Assembly: GCA_003402345.1 (NCBI GenBank)
Contig: QFXH01000001.1
Location: 248,001 to 312,000 of the forward strand
Direction of reading: 5' to 3'
Length of the DNA: 64,000 bases
Origin: Candidatus Nitrotoga sp. MKT
GTDB lineage: Bacteria; Pseudomonadota; Gammaproteobacteria; Burkholderiales; Gallionellaceae
Below are positions 51,744 to 61,445 of this stretch, piece after piece (position 1 is the stretch's first letter; the number at the start of each line of letters is the position of its first letter). The position numbers and the translations under genes are program-made. A model generated the notes under the pieces. It did no database searches. It was not told the DNA's origin and worked only from the letters and a program-made list of their open reading frames with translations.

Positions 51744-53264
51744 ATGATTAATAACCAAGTCAAAAGCGACATAGACCGACTCTGGCTGGATTGTGCTGCG
51801 GGAGGAATTTCCAATTCGCTCACAATAATCGAACAAATATCCTTTCTGATTTTCGCCCGCCTGCTAGATATGGAAGAAGCACAACATGAGCGAAACTTAC
51901 GCTCCGATGAATCCCCGCATCATCTTTTTCGAGTTGACCAGCAAACGCTGCGCTGGCAAAACTGGAGCCGGATGAGTAATGGCGAGGACATGCTTAAGTT
52001 TGTGCGCGACGAGGTTTTTCCCCATCTGCGCATTCTCGGCGGCAAAAAATTCACATTTGGCGAATACATAAAAAACGTTTCGCTCCAAATTTCAAAGGCC
52101 AGTCTGCTGCTCTCGATGGTGGAGCAGATCGAAAATTTGCCGCTGGGCAATACCGACATCCAAGGTGGTTTATATGAGTATTTGCTGAGCAAGCTCACCA
52201 CGGCAGGTATACATGGCCAGTTTCGCACGCCGCGCCACATCATCAAGCTCATGGTGGAGCTTATAGACCCCAAGCCGTTTGAAACAATTGGTGACCCAGC
52301 TTGCGGCACGGCTGGATTTTTGGTGGCAGTAATGAAATACCTGCGCAAGACTTACTCTACACCGGAGTCCATCGAAACACTGAAAGGTAACAACAAAAAC
52401 TATCTTGTTGAGCCGCTTGAACTTAATCAAGAGCACATTCAGCACAACATGTTTCACGGTTTTGATTTCGATGCCACGATGCTGCGTTTAGCTGCCATGA
52501 ATTTGATGCTGCATGGGGTGGAAAATCCGGACCTTCATTACATGGATACGCTTTCAAAAGAATTCCCGGAAAAATTCCCGGACATTGCCAATGGCGACAA
52601 AAATGGACTGGATATCATCCTCTCTAACCCTCCATTTAAGGGTACGCTGGCGGAGGATGTGCATCCTTCGTTACTCAAAATTGTCCAAACTAGAAAATCC
52701 GAGTTGCTTTTCCTCGTCCTTATTCTCCGCATGCTCAAGAGTGGTGGCCGTTCCGCTACCATTGTCCCTGACGGAGCTCTGTTTGGTTCAAGTAAAGCCC
52801 ATTTGGCCGTACGTGAGTATTTGCTTGATCATAACCAGCTAGAGGGGGTGATCTCACTACCAACCGGTGTATTCAGATCTTTTGCAGGACTTTCTACCGC
52901 TATTTTGGTGTTCACCAAGGGGGGCTGCACTCAGGATGTATTTTTTTACGATGCGCAAACCGACGGACTCTCGCAGGGGAAAAAATGTCAAGAAAATGCC
53001 GACAATGATCTGTCCGACGTGCTGACCCAATATCGTCGCTGGCGTAATGGCGAGAGTGATTTTACTGATCGAACTGCAAAAGCTTTCAAGGTGTCCGCCG
53101 CAGACATTCGAGCCCATAATTTCGAGCTTTCAATAAACCGCTACAGGAAAATCAGGCATCAGGAAGTAAAATGCGAGGAACCCAAGGTGATTCTGGCACG
53201 CATGCGAATGCTTGAGGCCGAGATTCAAGGCGACATGGCTGAGTTGGAGGCTATGCTTCGATGA
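51744..53264 (+). CDS. hsdM: Type I restriction-modification DNA methylase HsdM
   Basis: N6-adenine methyltransferase subunit of 506 residues. An N-terminal helical HsdM domain (about 1-150) precedes the catalytic domain with S-adenosylmethionine motif DPACGTAGFL (about residue 180) and catalytic NPPF (about 294-297). QFRTPRHIIKLMVELIDP is a family hallmark. Motifs are intact, so it should methylate when paired with a specificity subunit. It is four bases (ATGA) into hsdS and directly behind rmuC. No hsdR occurs anywhere in the window. Confidence 0.95.
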   Translation: MINNQVKSDIDRLWLDCAAGGISNSLTIIEQISFLIFARLLDMEEAQHERNLRSDESPHHLFRVDQQTLRWQNWSRMSNGEDMLKFVRDEVFPHLRILGGKKFTFGEYIKNVSLQISKASLLLSMVEQIENLPLGNTDIQGGLYEYLLSKLTTAGIHGQFRTPRHIIKLMVELIDPKPFETIGDPACGTAGFLVAVMKYLRKTYSTPESIETLKGNNKNYLVEPLELNQEHIQHNMFHGFDFDATMLRLAAMNLMLHGVENPDLHYMDTLSKEFPEKFPDIANGDKNGLDIILSNPPFKGTLAEDVHPSLLKIVQTRKSELLFLVLILRMLKSGGRSATIVPDGALFGSSKAHLAVREYLLDHNQLEGVISLPTGVFRSFAGLSTAILVFTKGGCTQDVFFYDAQTDGLSQGKKCQENADNDLSDVLTQYRRWRNGESDFTDRTAKAFKVSAADIRAHNFELSINRYRKIRHQEVKCEEPKVILARMRMLEAEIQGDMAELEAMLR

Positions 53265-53995
53265 AGTTCGTTAGGCTAGGAAATATGGCGCAAATTATTT
53301 GCGGAGGATCACTTGACCGATCAAACTCTGCCTGTTGGAACGGTTCGATTCCTTGGGTTACTGCGAGGGATATTCGCGACGGAAGCATTATTGATTCGTT
53401 GGAAAGAATTACAGAGTTTGGCCTGAAAGAGTCAGGCTCTAATTTATTGCCCATCGGAAGCATACTTGTGCCAGCGAGCATGGCTCTCGAAAATATTGTC
53501 ATTAACGATATACCGGTTGCCATTAATAAAGATTTAAAGGCAATCATTGTTGAATCCCCTGATCTTGACAGGAATTACATACAGCAATTTTTGCTCTCGA
53601 AAGCAAATAGTCTTGAGATTAGCGGCAACGAATGGATGAAAAACAGGCATACAACCGAAATTCTGGCTAATATTAATATCCCGCTTCTGCCCCTGAAAGA
53701 GCAGCGGCATATCGCCTTAATCCTCGACAAAGCTGATGCTATCCGTAAAAAACGCCGTGCCACACTTAAACTCGCAGACAATTTTTTACATTCTATTTTT
53801 TTGGATACATTTGGCGATTCGGCGACAAATCCGAAAGAGTGGCCAACTCCTCCAATTGCTGCTCAGAAACGCTATACGCAAATTCATAACAAGATGATTT
53901 CAATTAAAGAAAAACTTGCAAATGAACTAGTTCAATCAAATTTTCTTTTCAACAGTCTTGCCGCATCTGTCTTTACATCGTCTGAGACAGCCTGA
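53261..53995 (+). CDS. hsdS: Half-size HsdS specificity subunit lacking the second recognition domain
   Basis: DNA-recognition subunit of 244 residues, against about 400 for normal HsdS. Residues 1-145 form one complete target-recognition domain. Residues about 147-190 are the central conserved helix region (LPLKEQRHIALILDKADAIRKK...FGD), ending in NPKEWP, which normally begins the second recognition domain. The sequence then jumps straight to the C-terminal conserved repeat (IAAQKRYTQIHNKMISIKEKL...LFNSLAASVF). This looks like an in-frame loss of the second domain near base 53850. Such half subunits can work as dimers that recognise a symmetric site. Confidence 0.85.
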   Translation: MKFVRLGNMAQIICGGSLDRSNSACWNGSIPWVTARDIRDGSIIDSLERITEFGLKESGSNLLPIGSILVPASMALENIVINDIPVAINKDLKAIIVESPDLDRNYIQQFLLSKANSLEISGNEWMKNRHTTEILANINIPLLPLKEQRHIALILDKADAIRKKRRATLKLADNFLHSIFLDTFGDSATNPKEWPTPPIAAQKRYTQIHNKMISIKEKLANELVQSNFLFNSLAASVFTSSETA

Positions 53996-54015
53996 GCAAC
54001 GAGGATAAACAAAAT

Positions 54016-55716
54016 ATGAATGCACCGACCGCTATTAATCAGACGGGGCTGACCAAAATTTATATTGAGAATTTTAAAGGGATCGGTTCCGAAATTCAGA
54101 TTGACCTAAAACCGATTACCCTTCTTTTCGGTGCAAACAGCGTTGGGAAAAGCACTATCATGCAAGCGCTGCAGTATGTGCGTGAAGTACTGGAGCGCAA
54201 TAACGCCAACCCTGACCGTACTCTGCAGGGCGGAAATTTTGTTGATCTGGGCGGGTTTCGCAATCTCGTCCATCTGCGCGATACGACGCGCCATATTGCC
54301 ATTCAGATCGAACTTTCTTTAGGTGGGAAAGGGTTACCCGATTTGGTGCCTGAAGCCTTTGACGATTGGCAAACAGATGATTCCAAGGTGTGGGCTTTTT
54401 ATAACCTGTTGCATGAAACACGGAATCGCGTCGAGTCGGTAAGCGTGAAGCTGGTGATTGCCTGGAGTCATCTACGCGATAGAGCTGTGGTGATCGGCTA
54501 TCAAGTGGGTGCCAATGGCGAATGGCTGGCCGAAATTGATGCTACGGATGATGGTCGGGATGTCAGCATCAGCATTAACGAGATCAACCCCATTTTTATG
54601 CGCCAGTTCACGCAAGAAGATCTTAGCAATAACTTAGAATATCTTTTGCGATTGAATACGAATTCGGCCACATCCAGTGACTCCGTAGCACCCAACATTG
54701 AAACTCACTATACGATATGGCCACACATTATCGAGACGGTAACTAATGCGGGCATGGAAAAGACTGGTGAGGGGCTGCGCGAATGGCTTTCCGGTTTTGA
54801 TAGCGCGTTGCCCCGATTGGGCGAACTACTGCATATCCCGGCACCAGATGTAATCGGGGCGGAAAATGTTTATATCGCCCGAGAGTTCACCGCCTTTATT
54901 TCGTCTCTGATTGTCGGCCCCGGTTTGCTAGTGCGCGATGAATTGCGAAAAATGCGCTATGTCGGACCTATTCGTCATGTGCCCGCACGCGATTTCGATG
55001 CCAGCCTGACTAAAGACGAGGCAGGCTGGGCAGACGGTTTGGCTGGATGGGAAGCTTTGCTGACCGGACAGCAAAGCCTGATCGATAATGTCAGTCGCTG
55101 GATGGCGGACGAAGACAAGCTCAATACCGGTTATGCGATCGAGCGGCGTTGGGTGCGTGAAGTACGCTCGGAATGGTTAGATCTGATTAGCTCTGAAGAA
55201 TTGAGCCCGCAGCGTAAGCGAATGTTGAAAAAAGCAATTGAAACCTTGCTGACCAAGCCTCGCATCGGTTTAATCGATACTAAATCCGGTCTGGAAATGC
55301 AGTCACGGGATGTCGGAATCGGTATCTCGCAAGTGTTGCCAGTCGTAGTCGCTGCCCTGGAGCCTTCTGCAAGCCTGGTAACTATCGAGCAGCCGGAGCT
55401 TCATATTCACCCTTCTGTGCAAGTGGGCCTGGGTGATTTGTTAATCCACAGTGTACTCCGCCACGATATGAATTTTTTGATTGAAACGCACAGCGAACAT
55501 CTGATTCTGCGCTTGCTGCGCCGGATTCGTGAAACATCGGAGGGGAATTTACCGCCGAATTTTTCGTCTGTTTCTCCAGAAATGATAGGGGTTTATTATG
55601 TAGGTCGCGGAGAAAATGGAGTGCAGATCAAATCTTTGCCCGTTGATGAAACAGGCGAGTTTACGGAAAGCTGGCCTAAAGGTTTTTTTGATGAGCGGGC
55701 CGGAGAACTATTCTGA
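54016..55716 (+). CDS. RecF/OLD-type AAA ATPase with DUF3696-like C-terminus
   Basis: ABC-class ATPase of 566 residues, probably a sensor or motor of a defence system. It begins with the pattern of this group (IYIENFKGIGSEIQIDLKPITLLFGANSVGKST), with Walker A GANSVGKST at 39-47. The C-terminal part has the Walker B/D-loop TIEQPELHIHP, the switch histidine in FLIETHSEHLILRLLRRI, and the DUF3696-like ending GEFTESWPKGFFDERAGELF. No TOPRIM or nuclease motif is seen after the ATPase core. It lies 20 bp after hsdS, and its TGA shares a base with the next ATG. Role inferred from family and context. Confidence 0.8.
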   Translation: MNAPTAINQTGLTKIYIENFKGIGSEIQIDLKPITLLFGANSVGKSTIMQALQYVREVLERNNANPDRTLQGGNFVDLGGFRNLVHLRDTTRHIAIQIELSLGGKGLPDLVPEAFDDWQTDDSKVWAFYNLLHETRNRVESVSVKLVIAWSHLRDRAVVIGYQVGANGEWLAEIDATDDGRDVSISINEINPIFMRQFTQEDLSNNLEYLLRLNTNSATSSDSVAPNIETHYTIWPHIIETVTNAGMEKTGEGLREWLSGFDSALPRLGELLHIPAPDVIGAENVYIAREFTAFISSLIVGPGLLVRDELRKMRYVGPIRHVPARDFDASLTKDEAGWADGLAGWEALLTGQQSLIDNVSRWMADEDKLNTGYAIERRWVREVRSEWLDLISSEELSPQRKRMLKKAIETLLTKPRIGLIDTKSGLEMQSRDVGIGISQVLPVVVAALEPSASLVTIEQPELHIHPSVQVGLGDLLIHSVLRHDMNFLIETHSEHLILRLLRRIRETSEGNLPPNFSSVSPEMIGVYYVGRGENGVQIKSLPVDETGEFTESWPKGFFDERAGELF

Positions 55717-56576
55717 TGATTAAAGAATTTGCATTAGATCCAGATGCTATTACTTCGTCTTATCGTGAATTTTGCTACTTCACAGAGAAGTTCGGTGTAA
55801 GCCAGGGGCGAGTGATTTCTTCATTTCCCAAAAAATGGAGAAAACTGGTTTGTGATTCTGCTTTGCGCGAGCATAAGGGTAAAGTTGAATTTTCTAAAAT
55901 TGTGGAGCGTCTAAATAAATTTGGTAATGATATCGTTTTTGATACAAGTCGACCGAGTGGAGAAGGTTCTCAAACATGGATTGACCGGGCATTAATGGAG
56001 CATGCGCGTAAACCCTTTGCTGCGATTATCTCAGCTACCGCTGTAAATCACCCGGATGTTTTGCTAAAAGATGAAATTGATGAAGAAAATCCGCGTTTTA
56101 AAACTACTCGACAGTGCGCTATTCCTCGAACAGCCCAAGCCCTAATAGGCTGTGCTGAGTTTTTGATCCGGCACGCTAAAATAATTAAGCTGGTTGATCC
56201 ACATTTTGACCCTACCAAGCCTCGCTATCAGCGACCGTTAGAAGAGATATATTCTCTATTGCCCGGCAACAAAACCATTGTGGAAATACATCGTAGTGAT
56301 GAGATTGCAAACGACGAACTGATTCGACGTTTTCAGCAGAGCATTTCCATGTTGCCTTCAGGAGTGACGATGCAATTGCATATTTACGAGAAAGCACAAA
56401 TGCACAACCGCTTTATCATTACTGAGAGTGGCGGACTGATTTATGGAGTCGGCCTTAGTGACAATGAGGACGGTGGTGGCGCGCCGGATGAAGAGGTCAC
56501 CTTGATGGAAACAGCAGTCAAAAATACTCGCTGGAATGACTACAGCAAAACTTCGCCTATCGCTATATGGCCATGA
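55716..56576 (+). CDS. Putative phospholipase-D-like effector coupled to the AAA ATPase
   Basis: The family is not securely recognised; the product has 286 residues. Residues 154-165 (AKIIKLVDPHFD) resemble the first strand and loop of PLD-superfamily halves. Residues 229-250 hold MHNRFIITESGG...YGVGLSDN, similar to the degenerate HxK/HDR motif plus G-[AV]-[GS]-S/L step of PLD-like nucleases, with His230 as the likely key residue. Here Asn-Arg replaces the usual x-Lys. The first 140 residues are unfamiliar. Translation is coupled to the ATPase by TGATG. I infer an effector nuclease (or nucleotide hydrolase) controlled by the ATPase, with low certainty. Confidence 0.45.
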   Translation: MIKEFALDPDAITSSYREFCYFTEKFGVSQGRVISSFPKKWRKLVCDSALREHKGKVEFSKIVERLNKFGNDIVFDTSRPSGEGSQTWIDRALMEHARKPFAAIISATAVNHPDVLLKDEIDEENPRFKTTRQCAIPRTAQALIGCAEFLIRHAKIIKLVDPHFDPTKPRYQRPLEEIYSLLPGNKTIVEIHRSDEIANDELIRRFQQSISMLPSGVTMQLHIYEKAQMHNRFIITESGGLIYGVGLSDNEDGGGAPDEEVTLMETAVKNTRWNDYSKTSPIAIWP

Positions 56577-56696
56577 TAACAAGATATTTATGTAGGTAAA
56601 TTTAATTGAGCAAAATGAACTTGCGCAGCCTATTGATTAACACTACTCAAACCATCCAATGGTTTACTTTGAAATAACTGCATTAATTACTTTGAA

Positions 56697-58652
56697 ATGA
56701 CATATCAAAAATTTATTGATCTTCCTCCCATGTTGAGCGCCCAAGGTACTGTGCGTCTTCCTGGTTCCAAAAGTATTTCCAACCGCATGCTGTTGCTCTC
56801 AGCGTTGTCTCATGGGGTAACTGAAATTCGTGATCTTTTGCATTCAGATGATACAGAGCACATGCTGCAAGGATTACGCACTTTAGGCGTATCAGTGGAA
56901 GCATTGGGAGGCCATGCTTATCGTGTGCAAGGATGTGCTGGCGATTTTCCGGTTAAGGATGCCCAACTGTTTCTCGGCAATGCGGGTACAGCTTTTCGCC
57001 CCTTGACAGCTACCCTGGCATTGGCCGGAGGCCATTATCAATTGTCCGGCGTGCCGCGTATGCACGAGCGCCCAATCGCTGATTTGGTGGATGCGTTGCG
57101 TGGGTTGGGTGCGGATATCCGATATCTGGGTACGGAAGGTTTTCCACCGCTCGAAATCTATCCTGCTAAGCTACTTGACGGCAGCCGCATCGCGGTGCGC
57201 GGTGATGTTTCCAGCCAGTTTCTCAGTGCTTTGTTGATGGCGTTGCCATTGATACCGAATGCAACCACGGTGGAGGTGAAAGGCGAGCTGATTTCCAAGC
57301 CCTATGTCGAAATTACATTAGCGATGATGGCGCGCTTTGGTGTGCAGGTTGTACGAAACGGCTGGAGTTCATTTACGGTTCCTGCCGGTAGCCACTATGT
57401 CGCGCCGGGTTTGATCCATGTCGAGGGCGATGCATCATCCGCTTCGTATTTTTTGGCTGCAGGTGCCATTGGTGGTGGCCCAGTACGAGTTGAGGGTGTA
57501 GGTCACAATAGTATTCAGGGCGATGTGCGCTTTGTCGAAGCATTACAGCTGATGGGCGCACGCATCGCAATGGGGCCAAACTGGATGGAAGCGCGTGCAC
57601 CAGAAAATGGCAAAATGAAAGGTATAGACTTGGATTGCAATCACATCCCCGATGCGGCGATGACGCTGGCGATATGTGCGTTGTTTGCCGACAGTATAAC
57701 CACGCTGCGGAATATCGCCAGCTGGCGTGTTAAGGAAACCGATCGTATCGCAGCAATGGCCACTGAATTGCGCAAACTTGGCGCAACGGTGGAAGAAGGC
57801 GCGGATTTCATTCGCATCATGCCGCCTCAATCCTTGATTTTGGCTCCTCAATACTCAATCGATACTTATGATGACCATCGCATGGCAATGTGTTTTTCGC
57901 TTGCCGCATTTAGTCAAACAGGTGTGCGTATCAACGATCCTCAATGCGTCGCCAAGACCTTTCCGGATTACTTCGAATGTTTTGCCAGCGTGGTTAAGGG
58001 TGTGCCAGTTATTGCCATTGATGGCCCTTCTGCTTCCGGCAAGGGTACCGTGGCGCAACTGGTTGCGGCACAACTTGGATTTCATTATCTTGACAGCGGT
58101 ACGCTGTATCGCTTATTGGCGTTAGCTGCGCAACAACGTGGAATAGCGTTGGATGCGGAAGATCAATTGGCTGATTTGGCGGCGCGCATGGATATACGCT
58201 TCGAGGGAATGAATTCATGGCTGAATGGCGTGCAGGTAAATGATGAGTTGCGTTCCGAACAATCAGCAATTGCGGCGTCCAAAGTAGCAACATTGCCAGC
58301 GGTACGCACCGCATTATTGAGCAAGCAACATGCTTTCCGTCGGGCACCAGGATTGGTTGCGGATGGCCGTGATATGGCGTCAGTGGTATTTCCTGATGCG
58401 GTTTTAAAAGTATTCCTAACTGCCAGTGCAGAGGTTCGCGCTGAACGGCGTTATAAACAGTTGATGGAAAAAGGAATCAGTGCTAGTATTCCAGACCTTT
58501 TAGAAAAAATTCGCGCTCGCGATGAGAGGGATAGTCGGCGTAGTACTGCTCCGTTGCAACAGATGCCCGGGGCCAGTTTGCTCAACACTACCGACTTGAC
58601 TATCGGGCAAGCGGTGCAGGAAGTGCTAACACGTTACCATTCCATGCATTGA
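56697..58652 (+). CDS. aroA-cmk: Fused EPSP synthase / cytidylate kinase
   Basis: One open frame of 651 residues joins two enzymes. Residues about 10-435 are 3-phosphoshikimate 1-carboxyvinyltransferase of the shikimate pathway: [29 protein letters not shown] and [14 protein letters not shown] are diagnostic. Residues about 438-650 are CMP/dCMP kinase with P-loop [22 protein letters not shown] and [13 protein letters not shown]. No stop or frameshift separates them. Enzymes normally encoded by neighbouring genes, as in E. coli (aroA, cmk-rpsA), are thus a single bifunctional protein. The ATG at 56697 lacks a strong ribosome-binding site. Confidence 0.96.
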   Translation: MTYQKFIDLPPMLSAQGTVRLPGSKSISNRMLLLSALSHGVTEIRDLLHSDDTEHMLQGLRTLGVSVEALGGHAYRVQGCAGDFPVKDAQLFLGNAGTAFRPLTATLALAGGHYQLSGVPRMHERPIADLVDALRGLGADIRYLGTEGFPPLEIYPAKLLDGSRIAVRGDVSSQFLSALLMALPLIPNATTVEVKGELISKPYVEITLAMMARFGVQVVRNGWSSFTVPAGSHYVAPGLIHVEGDASSASYFLAAGAIGGGPVRVEGVGHNSIQGDVRFVEALQLMGARIAMGPNWMEARAPENGKMKGIDLDCNHIPDAAMTLAICALFADSITTLRNIASWRVKETDRIAAMATELRKLGATVEEGADFIRIMPPQSLILAPQYSIDTYDDHRMAMCFSLAAFSQTGVRINDPQCVAKTFPDYFECFASVVKGVPVIAIDGPSASGKGTVAQLVAAQLGFHYLDSGTLYRLLALAAQQRGIALDAEDQLADLAARMDIRFEGMNSWLNGVQVNDELRSEQSAIAASKVATLPAVRTALLSKQHAFRRAPGLVADGRDMASVVFPDAVLKVFLTASAEVRAERRYKQLMEKGISASIPDLLEKIRARDERDSRRSTAPLQQMPGASLLNTTDLTIGQAVQEVLTRYHSMH

Positions 58653-58700
58653 ACCCCGCGCATGATTTCAATATAAAAGTTATTAATGTACGTTTGATAG

Positions 58701-58756
58701 CCCCGCAACGAACTTATCGTTCGGGTTTTTTAACCAGCCCCGCCAAAAGCGGGTTT
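58701..58756 (+). terminator. Tandem hairpins before rpsA, including an intrinsic terminator
   Basis: CCCCGCAACGA pairs (one bulge) with TCGTTCGGG and is followed directly by TTTTTT (58701-58731), a good terminator for aroA-cmk. A second hairpin CCCGC/GCGGG (58739-58753) with TTTG follows. They lie in the rpsA leader, about 20-75 bp before its start, so they could also attenuate rpsA. Confidence 0.7.
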
Positions 58757-58775
58757 GTCTTGGATATCTTTATAA

Positions 58776-60518
58776 ATGAATGCTAACGCTGCTGTAATTG
58801 AAAACGACCTGGAAAGTTTCGCCTCCCTGTTTGAAGAAAGTTTGACGCGCAAAGAAATGCGCGCGGGTGAGTTGGTCACTGCACATATTGTGCGCATCGA
58901 TCATAATGTAGTGGTGGTGAATGCCGGTCTGAAATCCGAAAGCTTTATTCCTGTCGAGGAATTCTTCAACGCCGCAGGCGAAATTGAAGTAAAAGCTGGC
59001 GATTTCGTTACTGTAGCGATTGAATCACTGGAAAATGGTTACGGTGAAACCAAGCTGTCGCGCGAGAAAGCTAAACGCCTCGCTGCATGGATCGAGCTGG
59101 AAGAAGCGATGAAAGAAGGCAGAATCGTTGAGGGTTATGTCAGTGGCAAAGTTAAGGGTGGCCTGACTGCTATGGTAAATGGTATACGTGCATTCTTACC
59201 CGGTTCGTTAGTGGATATCCGACCGGTCAAGGACACTGCGCCTTACGAAAATAAGACCATGGAACTCAAGATCATCAAACTGGATCGTAAGCGTAATAAC
59301 GTAGTCGTTTCGCGCCGCGCAGTGTTGGAAGCAAGTCATGGAGCGGATCGTCAGGCCATGATGGAAAACCTGAAAGAAGGCGCAATTGTCAAAGGTATTG
59401 TTAAGAACATTACCGACTATGGCGCGTTTGTTGACCTGGGCGGTATTGATGGCCTGCTTCATATTACCGACTTGGCCTGGCGTCGTGTCAAACATCCATC
59501 TGAAGTGCTGGCGGTTGGCGATGAAGTGGAAGCCAAAATACTTAAGTTCGACCAAGAGAAAAACCGTGTTTCTCTCGGTATCAAGCAGATGGGCGATGAC
59601 CCATGGACCGGCTTGGAGCGCCGTTATCCACAAGGTACCCGACTGTTTGGCAAGGTGACCAACCTGACTGATTATGGCGCGTTCGTAGAAATCGAACAGG
59701 GTATTGAAGGTCTGGTGCACGTGTCCGAAATGGATTGGACTAACAAGAACGTTCATCCTTCCAAGGTGGTACAACTGGGTGATGAAGTTGAGGTCATCAT
59801 TCTGGAAATTGATGAGCAGCGCCGCCGTATCTCTCTTGGAATGAAACAATGCAAATCCAACCCATGGGACGATTTTGCCTTGAACCATAAAAAAGGCGAT
59901 AAGGTAAAAGGCCAGATCAAATCGATTACTGATTTTGGTATTTTCATCGGCCTAGAAGGTGGGATCGATGGTTTGGTACATTTGTCTGATCTTTCATGGT
60001 CTGTACCTGGCGAAGAAGCTGTACGCAATTATAAGAAAGGTGATGAACTTGAGGCCGTGGTATTGGCAATTGATGTAGAGCGTGAGCGCATTTCGTTAGG
60101 CGTCAAACAAATGGATGGTGATGTCTTTAATGGTTATATCGCAACACACGATAAAGGCAGTGTGGTAAACGGTGTGGTTAAGGCAATTGATGCCAAAGGC
60201 GCAACGATTACCCTGGATGGTGATGTTGAGGGTTTCCTCAAGGCTTCTGAAGTGTCCACTGACCGTGTTGAGGACATTCGTAACCATTTGAAGGAAGGCG
60301 ATACAGTGAAGGCTATGATTATTAACGTAGATCGCAAAAATCGTGGCATTAATTTGTCGATCAAGGCCTTGGACAAGACAGATGAAGTGGTAACAATGCA
60401 GAAATCTGCTCCACCTGCTGTAGACAACACATCTACTACGGCCGGAACGACCAATTTGGGTGCCTTGCTTAAGGCTAAAATGGAAACCAGCAAGATTGAC
60501 GCACACAGTAAGGAGTGA
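58776..60518 (+). CDS. rpsA: 30S ribosomal protein S1
   Basis: mRNA-binding ribosomal protein of 580 residues with six S1 repeats. The first two are the ribosome-binding type, and the later four are clear ([74 protein letters not shown]). An alanine/threonine-rich tail ends the protein. It is followed five bases later by ihfB. Confidence 0.98.
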   Translation: MNANAAVIENDLESFASLFEESLTRKEMRAGELVTAHIVRIDHNVVVVNAGLKSESFIPVEEFFNAAGEIEVKAGDFVTVAIESLENGYGETKLSREKAKRLAAWIELEEAMKEGRIVEGYVSGKVKGGLTAMVNGIRAFLPGSLVDIRPVKDTAPYENKTMELKIIKLDRKRNNVVVSRRAVLEASHGADRQAMMENLKEGAIVKGIVKNITDYGAFVDLGGIDGLLHITDLAWRRVKHPSEVLAVGDEVEAKILKFDQEKNRVSLGIKQMGDDPWTGLERRYPQGTRLFGKVTNLTDYGAFVEIEQGIEGLVHVSEMDWTNKNVHPSKVVQLGDEVEVIILEIDEQRRRISLGMKQCKSNPWDDFALNHKKGDKVKGQIKSITDFGIFIGLEGGIDGLVHLSDLSWSVPGEEAVRNYKKGDELEAVVLAIDVERERISLGVKQMDGDVFNGYIATHDKGSVVNGVVKAIDAKGATITLDGDVEGFLKASEVSTDRVEDIRNHLKEGDTVKAMIINVDRKNRGINLSIKALDKTDEVVTMQKSAPPAVDNTSTTAGTTNLGALLKAKMETSKIDAHSKE

Positions 60519-60523
60519 TAGGA

Positions 60524-60811
60524 ATGACCCGTTCTGATCTTATCGCAAAGTTGGCGGAGCGTTATCCGCAACTATTGGCCAAGGATGCCGATCTGGCAGT
60601 TAAAGTAATCCTTGATGCCATGGCGGAAACCTTGGCGCGGGGAGGACGCATTGAAATCCGCGGTTTCGGCAGTTTTGCGCTGAATTATCGTCCACCGCGG
60701 ATGGGACGCAATCCAAAATCTGGTGATAAGGTACAGGTTCCGGCCAAGTATGTGCCGCATTTCAAGGCGGGGAAGGAATTACGTGAACGGGTTGATTACA
60801 CACCTTCCTGA
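60524..60811 (+). CDS. ihfB: Integration host factor beta subunit
   Basis: DNA-bending protein of the HU/IHF family, 95 residues from ATG 60524 (AGGAG eight bases upstream). The DNA-intercalating arm reads [32 protein letters not shown]. It is adjacent to rpsA, as in many proteobacteria. Confidence 0.97.
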   Translation: MTRSDLIAKLAERYPQLLAKDADLAVKVILDAMAETLARGGRIEIRGFGSFALNYRPPRMGRNPKSGDKVQVPAKYVPHFKAGKELRERVDYTPS

Positions 60812-60964
60812 AGTCTGTTCTGAGTTTTTTTAGAGAGCTCGGGGCGGTTTAGTCGTAAATATTATTTTGTAATAACAAAGTTGGCGGCCTGTCGCAAGAT
60901 AGTGCCGTCAATTTTTTGCTCATTCGTACTTACTATTGCAACAAAAAATTATTGCAGGTGAATT

Positions 60965-61252
60965 ATGCGCTATATGATTTGGTTGTTGCGTACAGTATTA
61001 TTTTTTGTTCTTCTTGGTTTTGCCATAAAGAACGATCAACCTGTGGTATTGCACTATTTTTTTGGCTATGAATGGCAAACATCACTGATACTTATTCTGT
61101 TTCTTTTTTTTGCCGTGGGCGTGGGCGTTGGTATTCTCGCAGTGCTGGGCAATATTTTTCGGCAGCGCAGGGAAATTGCCATCCTAAAACGCGAGCTGCG
61201 TCTAAAAAACAAGCTTGCCAATGTTAACGATGTTAACCTGGATATTTCATGA
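60965..61252 (+). CDS. lapA: Lipopolysaccharide assembly protein A (DUF1049)
   Basis: Inner-membrane protein of 95 residues with two hydrophobic helices (about 5-22 and 39-65) and a basic, charged C-terminal helix (RQRREIAILKRELRLKNKL). In E. coli LapA works with LapB in controlling LpxC turnover and LPS levels. It sits between ihfB and lapB, the standard location. Confidence 0.92.
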   Translation: MRYMIWLLRTVLFFVLLGFAIKNDQPVVLHYFFGYEWQTSLILILFLFFAVGVGVGILAVLGNIFRQRREIAILKRELRLKNKLANVNDVNLDIS

Positions 61253-61445
61253 ATTGATATGGTCATTAACTGATGATGTTGTACCTACTATGCAAGATAT
61301 AGATTTTTCCGGGCGCGGCATATATTGCCCTTCCCTTCTAATAAATTTTTCTAACAAATAAAATTTTGTATAACTTTAATAATCAGTTTATAAAATATTT
61401 AGGCTGATTAGTTACATATAATATTTTTAATCTAATCTGTCATTT

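Noticed and set aside
51744-56576. Complete type I restriction system
   Set aside because: No hsdR helicase/nuclease gene exists between rmuC and aroA-cmk or elsewhere in the window.
60134-60571. Long open frame antisense to the end of rpsA
   Set aside because: A shadow of the rpsA codon pattern with no independent coding evidence.
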